From Hyphomicrobiaceae bacterium (GTDB lineage: Bacteria; Pseudomonadota; Alphaproteobacteria; Rhizobiales; Hyphomicrobiaceae), in NCBI GenBank assembly GCA_017353825.1, contig JAFMSC010000192.1, forward strand, positions 1-7,584: a stretch of DNA of 7,584 nucleotides, given 5' to 3'. The translations under genes were made by a program, and so were the position numbers. Numbering within the stretch: the stretch's first letter is position 1; every line of letters begins with the position of its first letter. This document shows, in pieces, positions 1 through 5,688 of the stretch. The notes beneath the pieces are model-generated. The model was not told the origin of the DNA. It worked only from the letters and a program-made list of their open reading frames with translations, and made no database searches.

Positions 1-1685
1 CCATGTCCCGCCTCACCCTACAGCGGGGCGGCCCGCGCGACCTCGCCGCCATCCGCGACAGCCTGGCCGCGGCTGGGACCTGCGGGGAGCTGCTCCGCGC
101 CGCCAGCACTGGCATGGGCTTGCTGAGGGGGCTGCCCGGCACGCTCGCCGATATCGCTGAGCGGCTGGGGACGTGCGATTCCGCCCTTGAGCCGCTGCTG
201 GCGCGGGCCCTCATTGACGACGCGCCGCACCACAAACGCGACGGCGGCTTCGTGCGGGTGGGCTACTCCGCCGAGCTCGACGCAGCGCGCGCCCTGCGCG
301 ACGACAGCCGCAGGGTGATGGCGGCGCTGGAAGCCAGATACGCGCAGGAGACCGGGATTAAGGCGCTGAAAGTGCGCCACAATAACATCCTGGGCTACTA
401 CGTCGAGGTGCCGGCGGGCGCTGCTAGGCCGCTGCAGAACGCACCGCTCAGCGACACCTTCCGCCATCGCCAGACGATGGCGGGCGCCATGCGCTTCACC
501 ACCGAGGAGCTCATGGAGACGGAGAGCCAGATCGTATCGGCCGCGGATCGGGCGCTGGCGTTGGAGCACGACGTCTTCGCCGAGCTGACGCTTGCCGTCG
601 CCGCCCAAGAGCGTGCGCTGGGCGAGGTGGCGGGCGCGCTCGCCGATCTCGACTGCGAGGCCGGCCTCGCCGAGGTCGCCGTGGAGCAGGGCTACACGCG
701 GCCCGTCCTCGATGACAGCACCGCCTTCGAGATCGCAGGCGGGCGCCATCCCGTGGTGGAGCAGGCCTTGCGCGGGTCCGAGGAGGGGGGCCAGTTCATC
801 GACAATGACTGCTTCCTGGGCGGGGGTCCGGCCGACGCTGCCGAAGCGGCAGGGGATCCGGTGGGCACGGGTGGCGCCGGGGAGTTCCGGCCGGGGCGGC
901 TGTGGCTGGTCACAGGCCCAAACATGGCCGGCAAGTCCACCTTTCTGCGCCAGAACGCGCTGATCGCCGTGTTGGCTCAGATTGGCTCGTTCGTGCCGGC
1001 GCGCTCAGCCCGCATCGGCATCGTCGACCGCCTGTTCTCGCGCGTCGGCGCCGCCGACGATCTGGCCCGCGGTCGCTCGACATTCATGGTGGAGATGGTG
1101 GAGACGGCGTCTATCCTGAACCAGGCCAGCCCCCGCTCACTGGTCGTCCTCGACGAGATCGGGCGCGGCACCGCCACCTTCGACGGCCTCTCCATCGCCT
1201 GGGCGGTGGTGGAGTATCTGCATGAGGTGTCCCGGTCCCGTGTGCTGTTTGCAACGCATTACCACGAGCTGACGGCTCTGGCCGGGCGCCTGGCGCAGAT
1301 GGCCAGCGTCACCATGGAGGTGCGCGAGTGGAAGGATGCCATCGTGTTCGCGCACAAGGTCAGGCCGGGCGCCGCCGACCGCAGCTACGGCATCCAGGTG
1401 GCCAAACTTGCGGGGCTCCCGGAGGCGGTGACGAAGCGAGCGGCGGAGGTGCTGCGGCTCCTGGAGAAGGGCGACGCCAAATCCCCCGACGCGGCGACGC
1501 TCCTGGAGGAGCTGCCCCTATTCGCGGCCGCTTCCTCTCTCCCCGGGCAAGGAGACGGGCAGGGCAAGGAGCAGCCGGCCGCGGCTCCCTCCGCCGTCGA
1601 GGAGGCTCTGGCCGCCCTCGACCTCGACGAGCTCACACCCAAGCAGGCGCTGGAGGTGCTCTACAAGTTAAAGGAGCTCTGTTGA
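1..1685 (+). CDS. mutS: DNA mismatch repair protein MutS, C-terminal part (5' end outside window)
   Basis: MutS recognises mispaired or looped bases, then uses ATP to form a sliding clamp and recruit MutL in the cytoplasm. The frame is open from the window edge. The 560 residues from the ATG at position 3 cover only the C-terminal two thirds of a protein usually 850 to 900 residues long, so the mismatch-reading N-terminal domain (Phe-x-Glu) and connector lie upstream and that ATG is internal. Visible parts, numbered from that Met: core/lever and clamp, about 1-230, with HNNILGYYVEV at 126-136; Walker A GPNMAGKST at 305-313; Walker B LVVLDE at 380-385, followed by the GRGT signature; ATHYHEL from about 417; and a C-terminal dimerisation helix region ending LTPKQALEVLYKLKEL. 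A Gly/Ala/Pro-rich stretch at about 272-297 precedes the ATPase strand. The gene ends with TGA at 1683-1685 and converges on ybgC. Identification is very secure. Confidence 0.97.
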   Translation, partial: MSRLTLQRGGPRDLAAIRDSLAAAGTCGELLRAASTGMGLLRGLPGTLADIAERLGTCDSALEPLLARALIDDAPHHKRDGGFVRVGYSAELDAARALRDDSRRVMAALEARYAQETGIKALKVRHNNILGYYVEVPAGAARPLQNAPLSDTFRHRQTMAGAMRFTTEELMETESQIVSAADRALALEHDVFAELTLAVAAQERALGEVAGALADLDCEAGLAEVAVEQGYTRPVLDDSTAFEIAGGRHPVVEQALRGSEEGGQFIDNDCFLGGGPADAAEAAGDPVGTGGAGEFRPGRLWLVTGPNMAGKSTFLRQNALIAVLAQIGSFVPARSARIGIVDRLFSRVGAADDLARGRSTFMVEMVETASILNQASPRSLVVLDEIGRGTATFDGLSIAWAVVEYLHEVSRSRVLFATHYHELTALAGRLAQMASVTMEVREWKDAIVFAHKVRPGAADRSYGIQVAKLAGLPEAVTKRAAEVLRLLEKGDAKSPDAATLLEELPLFAAASSLPGQGDGQGKEQPAAAPSAVEEALAALDLDELTPKQALEVLYKLKELC

Positions 1686-1720
1686 GGGCCAGATGACCGA
1701 CAAGTGACTTGGGGTATGCC

Positions 1721-1740
1721 GCGCCCCCCTGACAGGGGCG
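1721..1740. terminator. GC-rich hairpin in the mutS/ybgC convergence, possible bidirectional terminator
   Basis: CGCCCC at 1722-1727 is complementary to GGGGCG at 1735-1740 across a 7-nt loop. An alternative register pairs CCCCTG with CAGGGG around a single A. It lies 36 nt after the mutS stop and between two converging genes, where a transcription stop is expected. No T-run follows on either strand, so it is not a classical intrinsic terminator. It might slow polymerase or protect 3' ends. The assignment is inference from position and symmetry. Confidence 0.3.
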
Positions 1741-1770
1741 TCGACAGCATCGTTGCGAGCATCCTGATGC

Positions 1771-1825
1771 GCTGGGCCTGGGCTGGGCCTGAGCTGGGCC
1801 TGAGCTGGGCCTGAGCTGGGCCTGG
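1771..1825. repeat. Minisatellite: five tandem copies of an 11-bp unit
   Basis: Five contiguous units of GCTGGGCCTGR (R is A or G) start at 1771, 1782, 1793, 1804 and 1815. The three middle copies are identical, and the first and last differ only in the final base (G for A). The array is wholly intergenic, ending 7 bp before the ybgC stop codon. Each unit carries the self-complementary GGCC, so neighbouring units can pair into short hairpins on either strand. Near-identical copies suggest recent slippage expansion. Whether it has a role, for example in 3'-end structure, is unknown. Confidence 0.9.
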
Positions 1826-1832
1826 TATGGGA

Positions 1833-2324
1833 TCAAGCCTGCATGGCCTCGCGCAACGCCGCGGAGAGGCGCAGCGGCTTGCCCGAGACCGAGACGAGCA
1901 CCACCGTCACCTCGGCGGTGAACAGCTCAACGCCGTCGCGGCTGATGCGCTGGTCGAGCACCAGGGTGGCGGCGGTGGTCTCCATGGCGCGGGTGGCCAC
2001 CTCCAGCACCTCGTCGATGCGGGCGGGCTTCAGGAACTCCAGCGCCATGCGGCGCACGACGAACGCCGCCCCCTCGCTCCCGCCGGCGCCCGCGATCAGC
2101 GCCTTGTGGTCGTTGCCGAGGAGGCGCAGGAAGTCGGAGCGGCCGCGTTCGCACCAACGCATGTAGCTGGCATGATAAACCACGCCCGAGAAGTCCGTGT
2201 CCTCGAAGTAGACCCGGATCGGGAGCACGTGGCGCCGCCGCCCCGATGCATCGGCAACGATGCGCCCGGCGAGGTCGGGCCAGCGCCCAAGCGAGTCGGA
2301 TTGAGGGTCAGGCCGAGCCGACAT
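1833..2324 (-). CDS. ybgC: YbgC-family acyl-CoA thioesterase (hot-dog fold, 4HBT)
   Basis: Predicted cytoplasmic thioesterase that hydrolyses acyl-CoA. In many Proteobacteria it is the first gene of the tol-pal cluster and is linked to phospholipid and envelope metabolism. From the ATG at 2324 the product has 163 residues. The family signature is clear: YFEDTDFSGVVYHASYMRW spans 39-57, with the likely catalytic Asp44 and His51 followed by ERGRSDFLR at 59-67. MALEFLKPARIDEVLEV at 93-109 and LVLDQRI at 121-127 match the later hot-dog strands. The start is not certain: an ATG 51 bp further upstream (2375) would give 180 residues but overlap the preceding gene much more, and the N-terminal 35 residues before the conserved core are unlike the usual short leader. 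The chosen start overlaps the end of the metallophosphoesterase gene by 17 bp, with GGAG about 14 nt upstream, so translation is probably coupled. Unusually, no tolQ follows; the neighbour is convergent mutS. Confidence 0.92.
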   Translation of the reverse strand: MSARPDPQSDSLGRWPDLAGRIVADASGRRRHVLPIRVYFEDTDFSGVVYHASYMRWCERGRSDFLRLLGNDHKALIAGAGGSEGAAFVVRRMALEFLKPARIDEVLEVATRAMETTAATLVLDQRISRDGVELFTAEVTVVLVSVSGKPLRLSAALREAMQA

Positions 2325-3216
2325 CGATGAGGACGATCTCCGGAGGGACGCCGATACGTACGGGAAAAATCGCACAGCCGAGGCCGCCCGAGACGATCAA
2401 ATTTCTGCCGTCCTCGACGATATGGCCATAGGCATAGCGGTTGGCGTAGCGCGACCGGACGACGGGCGAGTAGCCGAGGATGCGCACTTGGCCCCCGTGG
2501 GTGTGGCCGCTGAGGGTAAGCGCGACCCGCTGGGGCACCTTTGGAAAGATGTCGGGCTCGTGTGCCAGCAGGATTACCGGCGCATCGTCCGTCACCTTCG
2601 CCAATGTGCCGGGAAGGTCGTCCACGCCGATAGTCTCCCTTCTGCCCCAGCGCACGCGCGGCAAAAAGGCAAGTTGGTCGCCGAGACCGGCGAGCCAGAA
2701 GCCCTGCCGATCCTTGTCAAGCCGCGCGGCATCGTTCTCATAGACCCGAATCCCAGCCGTTTCGAGTGCCCGCCGAGCAAATGTTGGCCCGTGGCCCTCG
2801 GTCTGTGCTGTTCGATCCGCCCACCAGTCGTGATTGCCGAGCACGGCATGTACACCGAGCGGCGCGCTCAGTCGGCTGAGCTCACGTCCCCAAGCGTCGG
2901 CAGGGACCACGCCAGTCACCCAGCGGTGCCCGGCAACGTAGTCTCCCAGCAGAAGGATGACATCGGCTTTAAGGCTGTTCGCTCGCTCCACGATCGCCCC
3001 AATCCTGCGTACGCCAACCCACGGCTCGCAGGCGTGCAGATCCGCCAGTGCGGCGATGCGCAGGCGCAGCCCGGCGGGCCAGGCCCTCGGCGTCAACCGA
3101 TAGCGCGCCACCTTCAAGCGCACGTGAGGCTCGATGCCGAAAGCGTAGCCTGCAAGGCCCACACCGGCGAGAAGGCTCGCCAGGCCCCCCTTCAAAAGGG
3201 AGCGCCGCGAGATCAT
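2308..3216 (-). CDS. Tat-exported calcineurin-like metallophosphoesterase, paralogue 1 (YkuE/YaeI type)
   Basis: Predicted divalent-metal phosphoesterase acting outside the cytoplasmic membrane; substrate unknown. From the ATG at 3216 it has 302 residues. The N-terminus MISRRSLLKG followed by a hydrophobic stretch to about residue 25 is a twin-arginine signal. Metal-binding motifs occur in the calcineurin-like order: DLH (Asp59, His61), GD at 91-92, GNHD at 127-130, AHEPD with His219, and GHTHGG at 237-242. This set resembles the YkuE/YaeI group (COG1408 as I recall it). The start is chosen because its ATG overlaps the stop of the upstream paralogue as ATGA, the usual sign of translational coupling. 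An in-frame ATG at 3300 would add 28 Arg-rich residues ahead of the Tat motif and run back into the neighbour, so it is unlikely. The end overlaps the ybgC start by 17 bp. It is closely similar along its length to the gene upstream, pointing to tandem duplication. Family assignment is strong. Confidence 0.93.
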   Translation of the reverse strand: MISRRSLLKGGLASLLAGVGLAGYAFGIEPHVRLKVARYRLTPRAWPAGLRLRIAALADLHACEPWVGVRRIGAIVERANSLKADVILLLGDYVAGHRWVTGVVPADAWGRELSRLSAPLGVHAVLGNHDWWADRTAQTEGHGPTFARRALETAGIRVYENDAARLDKDRQGFWLAGLGDQLAFLPRVRWGRRETIGVDDLPGTLAKVTDDAPVILLAHEPDIFPKVPQRVALTLSGHTHGGQVRILGYSPVVRSRYANRYAYGHIVEDGRNLIVSGGLGCAIFPVRIGVPPEIVLIDVGSA

Positions 3217-4214
3217 GCGGCGGCTAGGCTTGCGGCGCTGCCGACATCCACCATGACGACCTCGGGCGGCACGCCGATGCGCACCGGCAGGACCGAGCAC
3301 CCGAGCCCCCCCGAAACGATCAGGTGCCGGTTGTTCTCGATGATGTGACCATAGGCGAAGCGGTTGCCGAAGCGGGAGGGAACGCGCGGCGAATAGCCGA
3401 ACAGGCGCACCTGGCCGCCGTGCGTATGGCCGCAGAGCGTGAGCGAGACCCGTTCCGGCACGTGCGGGAAGATATCGGGCTCGTGCGCGAGCAGGATCAC
3501 GGGCGCGTCGTCGGTGACCTTGGCAAGGGTGCCGGACAGATCGTCGATGCCGCGCGGACCCCTCCGGCGGCGCCGGCGGATTCGCCGGACGAACGCCAGC
3601 TGGTCGCCGAGACCGGCGAGCCAGAACGTGTGGCCCTCCTTGGCAAGACGCACCGCGTCGTTCTCGTAGACGGGAATGCCGAACCGCTCCAGCGCACGCC
3701 GGCCCGCCACCGGACCGCGGCCCAAGCGCTGCGCAGCCTGGTCATCCCACCAGTCGTGGTTACCGAGGATGGCATGTACACCCAGCGGTGCCCTCAACAC
3801 GCTGAGCGCCTCGGCCCACTCCTCCGGGGCAACGGAGCGCGTTTTGAACCTGTGGCTGGCGGCGAAGTCGCCCAGCAGCACGATGATGTCGGGCTTGAGC
3901 TGGTTCGTGCGCTCGGCGATGGCGCGGATACGCTCTGTGGGCATCAGCGGTCCGCCGGCATGCACGTCGGCGATAACGCCGACACTGAGGTTGAGCCCTG
4001 CCGACCAGTTGCGCGGGATGACGCGGTAGCGTGTCACGCTCAAGCGGTACGCGGGCTCGATGGCGAGGCCGTAGCTCGACAGCCCCACCATGCCGGCGCC
4101 AGAGACGCCCAGCGCCTTCAGAAACCGCCGCCGCGATACCCCCCGCACGGCCCTGCGCACCCGCGCCGCGCGGCCCCCAGTGTCCGGCGCTGCGTGCGGC
4201 AACTCACCCGTCAT
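3213..4214 (-). CDS. Tat-exported calcineurin-like metallophosphoesterase, paralogue 2 (YkuE/YaeI type)
   Basis: Predicted exported metal-dependent phosphoesterase; substrate unknown. The ATG at 4214 gives 333 residues and is preceded by the purine-rich AGAGGG, six nucleotides away; an in-frame ATG at 4376 would translate a low-complexity repeat and lacks support. After a 27-residue Arg-rich lead comes SRRRFLK (28-33 region), a near-consensus twin-arginine motif, then a hydrophobic segment to about 51. Metal motifs: DVH (Asp83, His85), GD at 115-116, GNHD at 151-154, AHEPD with His244, and GHTHGG at 262-267. The sequence runs parallel to the downstream paralogue, sharing for example GVHA-LGNHDWW, TLAKVTDDAPVILLAHEPD and VSGGLGC, but carries six consecutive Arg residues (213-218) in a loop and a short Ala-rich tail. 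It is the first gene of the coupled three-gene set and starts 192 bp after ruvB ends, so it may have its own promoter. Confidence 0.93.
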   Translation of the reverse strand: MTGELPHAAPDTGGRAARVRRAVRGVSRRRFLKALGVSGAGMVGLSSYGLAIEPAYRLSVTRYRVIPRNWSAGLNLSVGVIADVHAGGPLMPTERIRAIAERTNQLKPDIIVLLGDFAASHRFKTRSVAPEEWAEALSVLRAPLGVHAILGNHDWWDDQAAQRLGRGPVAGRRALERFGIPVYENDAVRLAKEGHTFWLAGLGDQLAFVRRIRRRRRRGPRGIDDLSGTLAKVTDDAPVILLAHEPDIFPHVPERVSLTLCGHTHGGQVRLFGYSPRVPSRFGNRFAYGHIIENNRHLIVSGGLGCSVLPVRIGVPPEVVMVDVGSAASLAAA

Positions 4215-4220
4215 CAAGGT

Positions 4221-4226
4221 CCCTCT
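4221..4226 (-). promoter_or_regulatory. Ribosome binding site deciding the start of metallophosphoesterase paralogue 2
   Basis: Read on the minus strand, AGAGGG lies six nucleotides before the ATG at 4214-4212. It is the clearest Shine-Dalgarno-like element in the block and is the reason for preferring this start over the ATG at 4376. Confidence 0.6.
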
Positions 4227-4236
4227 GTGCCCCCAA

Positions 4237-4277
4237 GACTGCCCGAGACTGCCCGAAGACTGCCCGCGACTGCGCCC
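4237..4277. repeat. Four imperfect tandem copies of a 10-bp unit upstream of the phosphoesterase operon
   Basis: On the + strand GACTGCCCGA occurs at 4237-4246 and 4247-4256, then, after one inserted A, GACTGCCCGC at 4258-4267 and the diverged GACTGCGCCC at 4268-4277. The array sits just ahead of the ribosome binding site of the first metallophosphoesterase, so it would be in the leader if transcription starts further upstream. The copies are on one face of the helix (10 to 11 bp period). Function, if any, is unknown. Confidence 0.75.
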
Positions 4278-4306
4278 GGGGGGTTGGCTGTGTCCGCCCG
4301 CGCTTA

Positions 4307-4324
4307 TGTGCAAAGCACAAATGA
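4307..4324. promoter_or_regulatory. Palindrome A: TGTGC-AAA-GCACA, candidate operator
   Basis: TGTGC (4307-4311) and GCACA (4315-4319) form a perfect inverted repeat around AAA, followed by AATGA. A near copy lies about 37 bp away at 4344-4359. The pair sits in the gap between ruvB and the phosphoesterase operon, where a regulator of that operon would bind. No known operator consensus that I can recall fits exactly, so the protein is unknown. Confidence 0.4.
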
Positions 4325-4343
4325 GATGGGCGGGCAACCCCGC

Positions 4344-4359
4344 AGTGCAAGCACAATGA
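4344..4359. promoter_or_regulatory. Palindrome B: GTGC-AA-GCAC, second candidate operator
   Basis: GTGC (4345-4348) and GCAC (4351-4354) flank AA, and the site continues AATGA. Aligned with palindrome A it reads AGTGC-AAGCACAA-TGA against TGTGCAAAGCACAAATGA, so the two sites share their order and flank as well as the symmetry. The centre-to-centre distance is about 36 to 37 bp. Read on the minus strand, TTGCAC here could also serve as a poor -35 box for the operon, with only a weak -10 (CATCTC-like) 17 bp on. Confidence 0.35.
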
Positions 4360-4406
4360 ACGGCGCCACCCCCCACATTGCGGAGATTTCATGCGCGCTT
4401 GGCCGC

Positions 4407-5492
4407 CTAGGCGCTGCCCGCCTTGCCGCCGGCCCCGCCGGTATTGAGGTCCTCCGCGTCGTCGAACAGGCCGATCTGCGGGGTGGCGGTGCGCGCGGGG
4501 CCGGTGAGGCCCAGGTGCTTGTAGGCGCGCAAGGTGAGGACACGCCCGCGCGGGGTGCGGCCAATGAAGCCCTGCTGCAGCAGGTAGGGCTCCACGACCT
4601 CCTCCAACGCATCGCGGGGTTCGGAGAGCGCCGCCGAGATCGTCTCGATGCCCACCGGGCCGCCGTCGTAGCTCTTGGCGATGCAGGTGAGATAGCGGTG
4701 GTCGAGGGCGTCAAGGCCCTCCGCATCCACCTCCAGCTGCTTAAGGGCGCGGTCCGCCACCGCGGCGTTTACCACCGTGGCCTTCTCCACCGCTGCGAAG
4801 TCGCGCACACGCCGCAGGAGGCGGCCGGCAATGCGCGGCGTACCCCGGGATCGGCGTGCGATCTCGGCGGCCCCGTCGTCGCCGATCGCCATCTTGAGCA
4901 CCCCGGCACCACGGGTGATGATCGTCTGCAGCTCGGCGTGGGTGTAGAAGTTGAGGCGCACGGGGATGCCGAAGCGGTCGCGCAGCGGCGTCGTCAGCAA
5001 GCCCGTGCGGGTGGTGGCTCCGATCAGGGTGAACTTGGCGAGGTCGATCTTGACCGAGCGTGCTGCCGGCCCCTCGCCGATGATGAGGTCGAGCTGATAG
5101 TCCTCCATGGCCGGGTAGAGGACCTCCTCAACCGCCGGGTTGAGCCGGTGGATCTCGTCGATGAAGAGCACATCGCGCTCTTCCAGGTTGGTGAGCAGCG
5201 CGGCGAGGTCACCGGCCTTGGAGACGACCGGCCCCGAGGTGGCGCGAAAGCCCACGCCTAACTCACGCGCCATGATCTGAGCGAGTGTGGTCTTGCCGAG
5301 GCCGGGTGGGCCCGCAAACAGCACGTGGTCGAGGGCATCCCCGCGCCCCTTGGCGGCCTCGATGAACACCTTGAGGTTGGCGCGTGCCTGCTCTTGGCCG
5401 ATGAACTCGGCCAGGTAATGCGGGCGCAGCGACGCCTCCGCGTCCTCTGCCTCCCGCCTTCCCCCCGTGACCAGTCGCTTATCCTCGGCCAT
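4407..5492 (-). CDS. ruvB: Holliday junction branch migration ATPase RuvB
   Basis: RuvB forms hexameric rings that, guided by RuvA, pump DNA through Holliday junctions; RuvC then cuts. It acts in the cytoplasm in recombination and fork repair. The product has 361 residues, slightly above the usual 330 to 350 because of a Gly/Ala-rich tail after about 330. Visible elements: Walker A GPPGLGKTT at 61-69, Walker B LFIDEIH at 109-115, sensor 1 GATTR at 158-162, arginine-finger segment PLRDRFG at 169-175, sensor 2 RGTPRIAGRLLRRVRDF at 216-232, and the C-terminal winged-helix region with HRYL, GGPVG, EPYLLQQGFI and RTPRGR (265-317). All key residues are present. The start MAEDKRLV is typical of the family. 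No strong Shine-Dalgarno is seen, only GTGAG further upstream. RuvA and RuvC, often directly upstream in one operon, are not here: the next gene is divergent moeA. Confidence 0.98.
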   Translation of the reverse strand: MAEDKRLVTGGRREAEDAEASLRPHYLAEFIGQEQARANLKVFIEAAKGRGDALDHVLFAGPPGLGKTTLAQIMARELGVGFRATSGPVVSKAGDLAALLTNLEERDVLFIDEIHRLNPAVEEVLYPAMEDYQLDLIIGEGPAARSVKIDLAKFTLIGATTRTGLLTTPLRDRFGIPVRLNFYTHAELQTIITRGAGVLKMAIGDDGAAEIARRSRGTPRIAGRLLRRVRDFAAVEKATVVNAAVADRALKQLEVDAEGLDALDHRYLTCIAKSYDGGPVGIETISAALSEPRDALEEVVEPYLLQQGFIGRTPRGRVLTLRAYKHLGLTGPARTATPQIGLFDDAEDLNTGGAGGKAGSA

Positions 5493-5500
5493 GGTTTGCT

Positions 5501-5529
5501 CACATGCTGGTGTTTGCGGGGGGTGTCAA
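5501..5529 (-). promoter_or_regulatory. Possible ruvB promoter, would give a nearly leaderless mRNA
   Basis: Read on the minus strand, a perfect TTGACA (5529 to 5524) is followed after 17 bp by CATGTG (5506 to 5501), a poor -10 match. Transcription from it would begin within a few bases of the ruvB ATG at 5492. The -35 match is exact but the -10 is weak, so the site may be chance. Confidence 0.25.
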
Positions 5530-5617
5530 CTGGCGGCGGCGTCCTGCTAGGCTGGCCGCGGGGAAAGGGCGTCGACCCCATCTGCCCACCGCTTGGCCCT
5601 CCCGCTCCGTCTGGGAA

Positions 5618-5626
5618 TGCTATAGA
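5618..5626 (+). promoter_or_regulatory. Extended -10 promoter candidate for moeA
   Basis: TGCTATAGA matches the extended -10 form TGnTATAAT in five of the six core hexamer positions or nearly so, in an otherwise GC-rich region. No good -35 lies 17 bp upstream; TTGGCC at 5593-5598 is too far (22 bp). A start about 7 bp downstream would leave a leader of roughly 55 nt before the moeA ATG at 5689. A second weaker extended -10, TGGTATACC, lies at 5633-5641. Confidence 0.35.
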
Positions 5627-5688
5627 TAGCGCTGGTATACCTCGCGGCGTGCCTCGGCCCAATAGCCTGACAAGCCCCTCGCCACCCC

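Noticed and set aside
1771..1825. The 11-bp array as a CRISPR or origin iteron set
   Set aside because: Units are directly adjacent without spacers, too short for CRISPR, and there is no replication initiator gene nearby.
3217..3300. An N-terminal extension of metallophosphoesterase paralogue 1 from an ATG at 3300
   Set aside because: It would put 28 Arg-rich residues before the Tat motif and overlap the upstream gene by 88 bp, whereas the ATG at 3216 has the standard ATGA coupling overlap.
2422..3348. A 308-codon + strand frame opposite the first metallophosphoesterase
   Set aside because: It is the antisense mirror of a gene with all metal motifs intact and has no recognisable protein features.
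4404..4413. The CGCCTAGGCG palindrome across the ruvB stop codon as a terminator
   Set aside because: It is a 10-bp perfect palindrome with no room for a loop and no T-run on the ruvB strand; most likely chance.
3324..5261. A 645-codon open frame on the + strand
   Set aside because: It runs exactly antisense to the second metallophosphoesterase and ruvB, both secure genes, and its translation shows no domain and a His/Arg/Gly/Ala-rich composition typical of mirror frames in GC-rich DNA.
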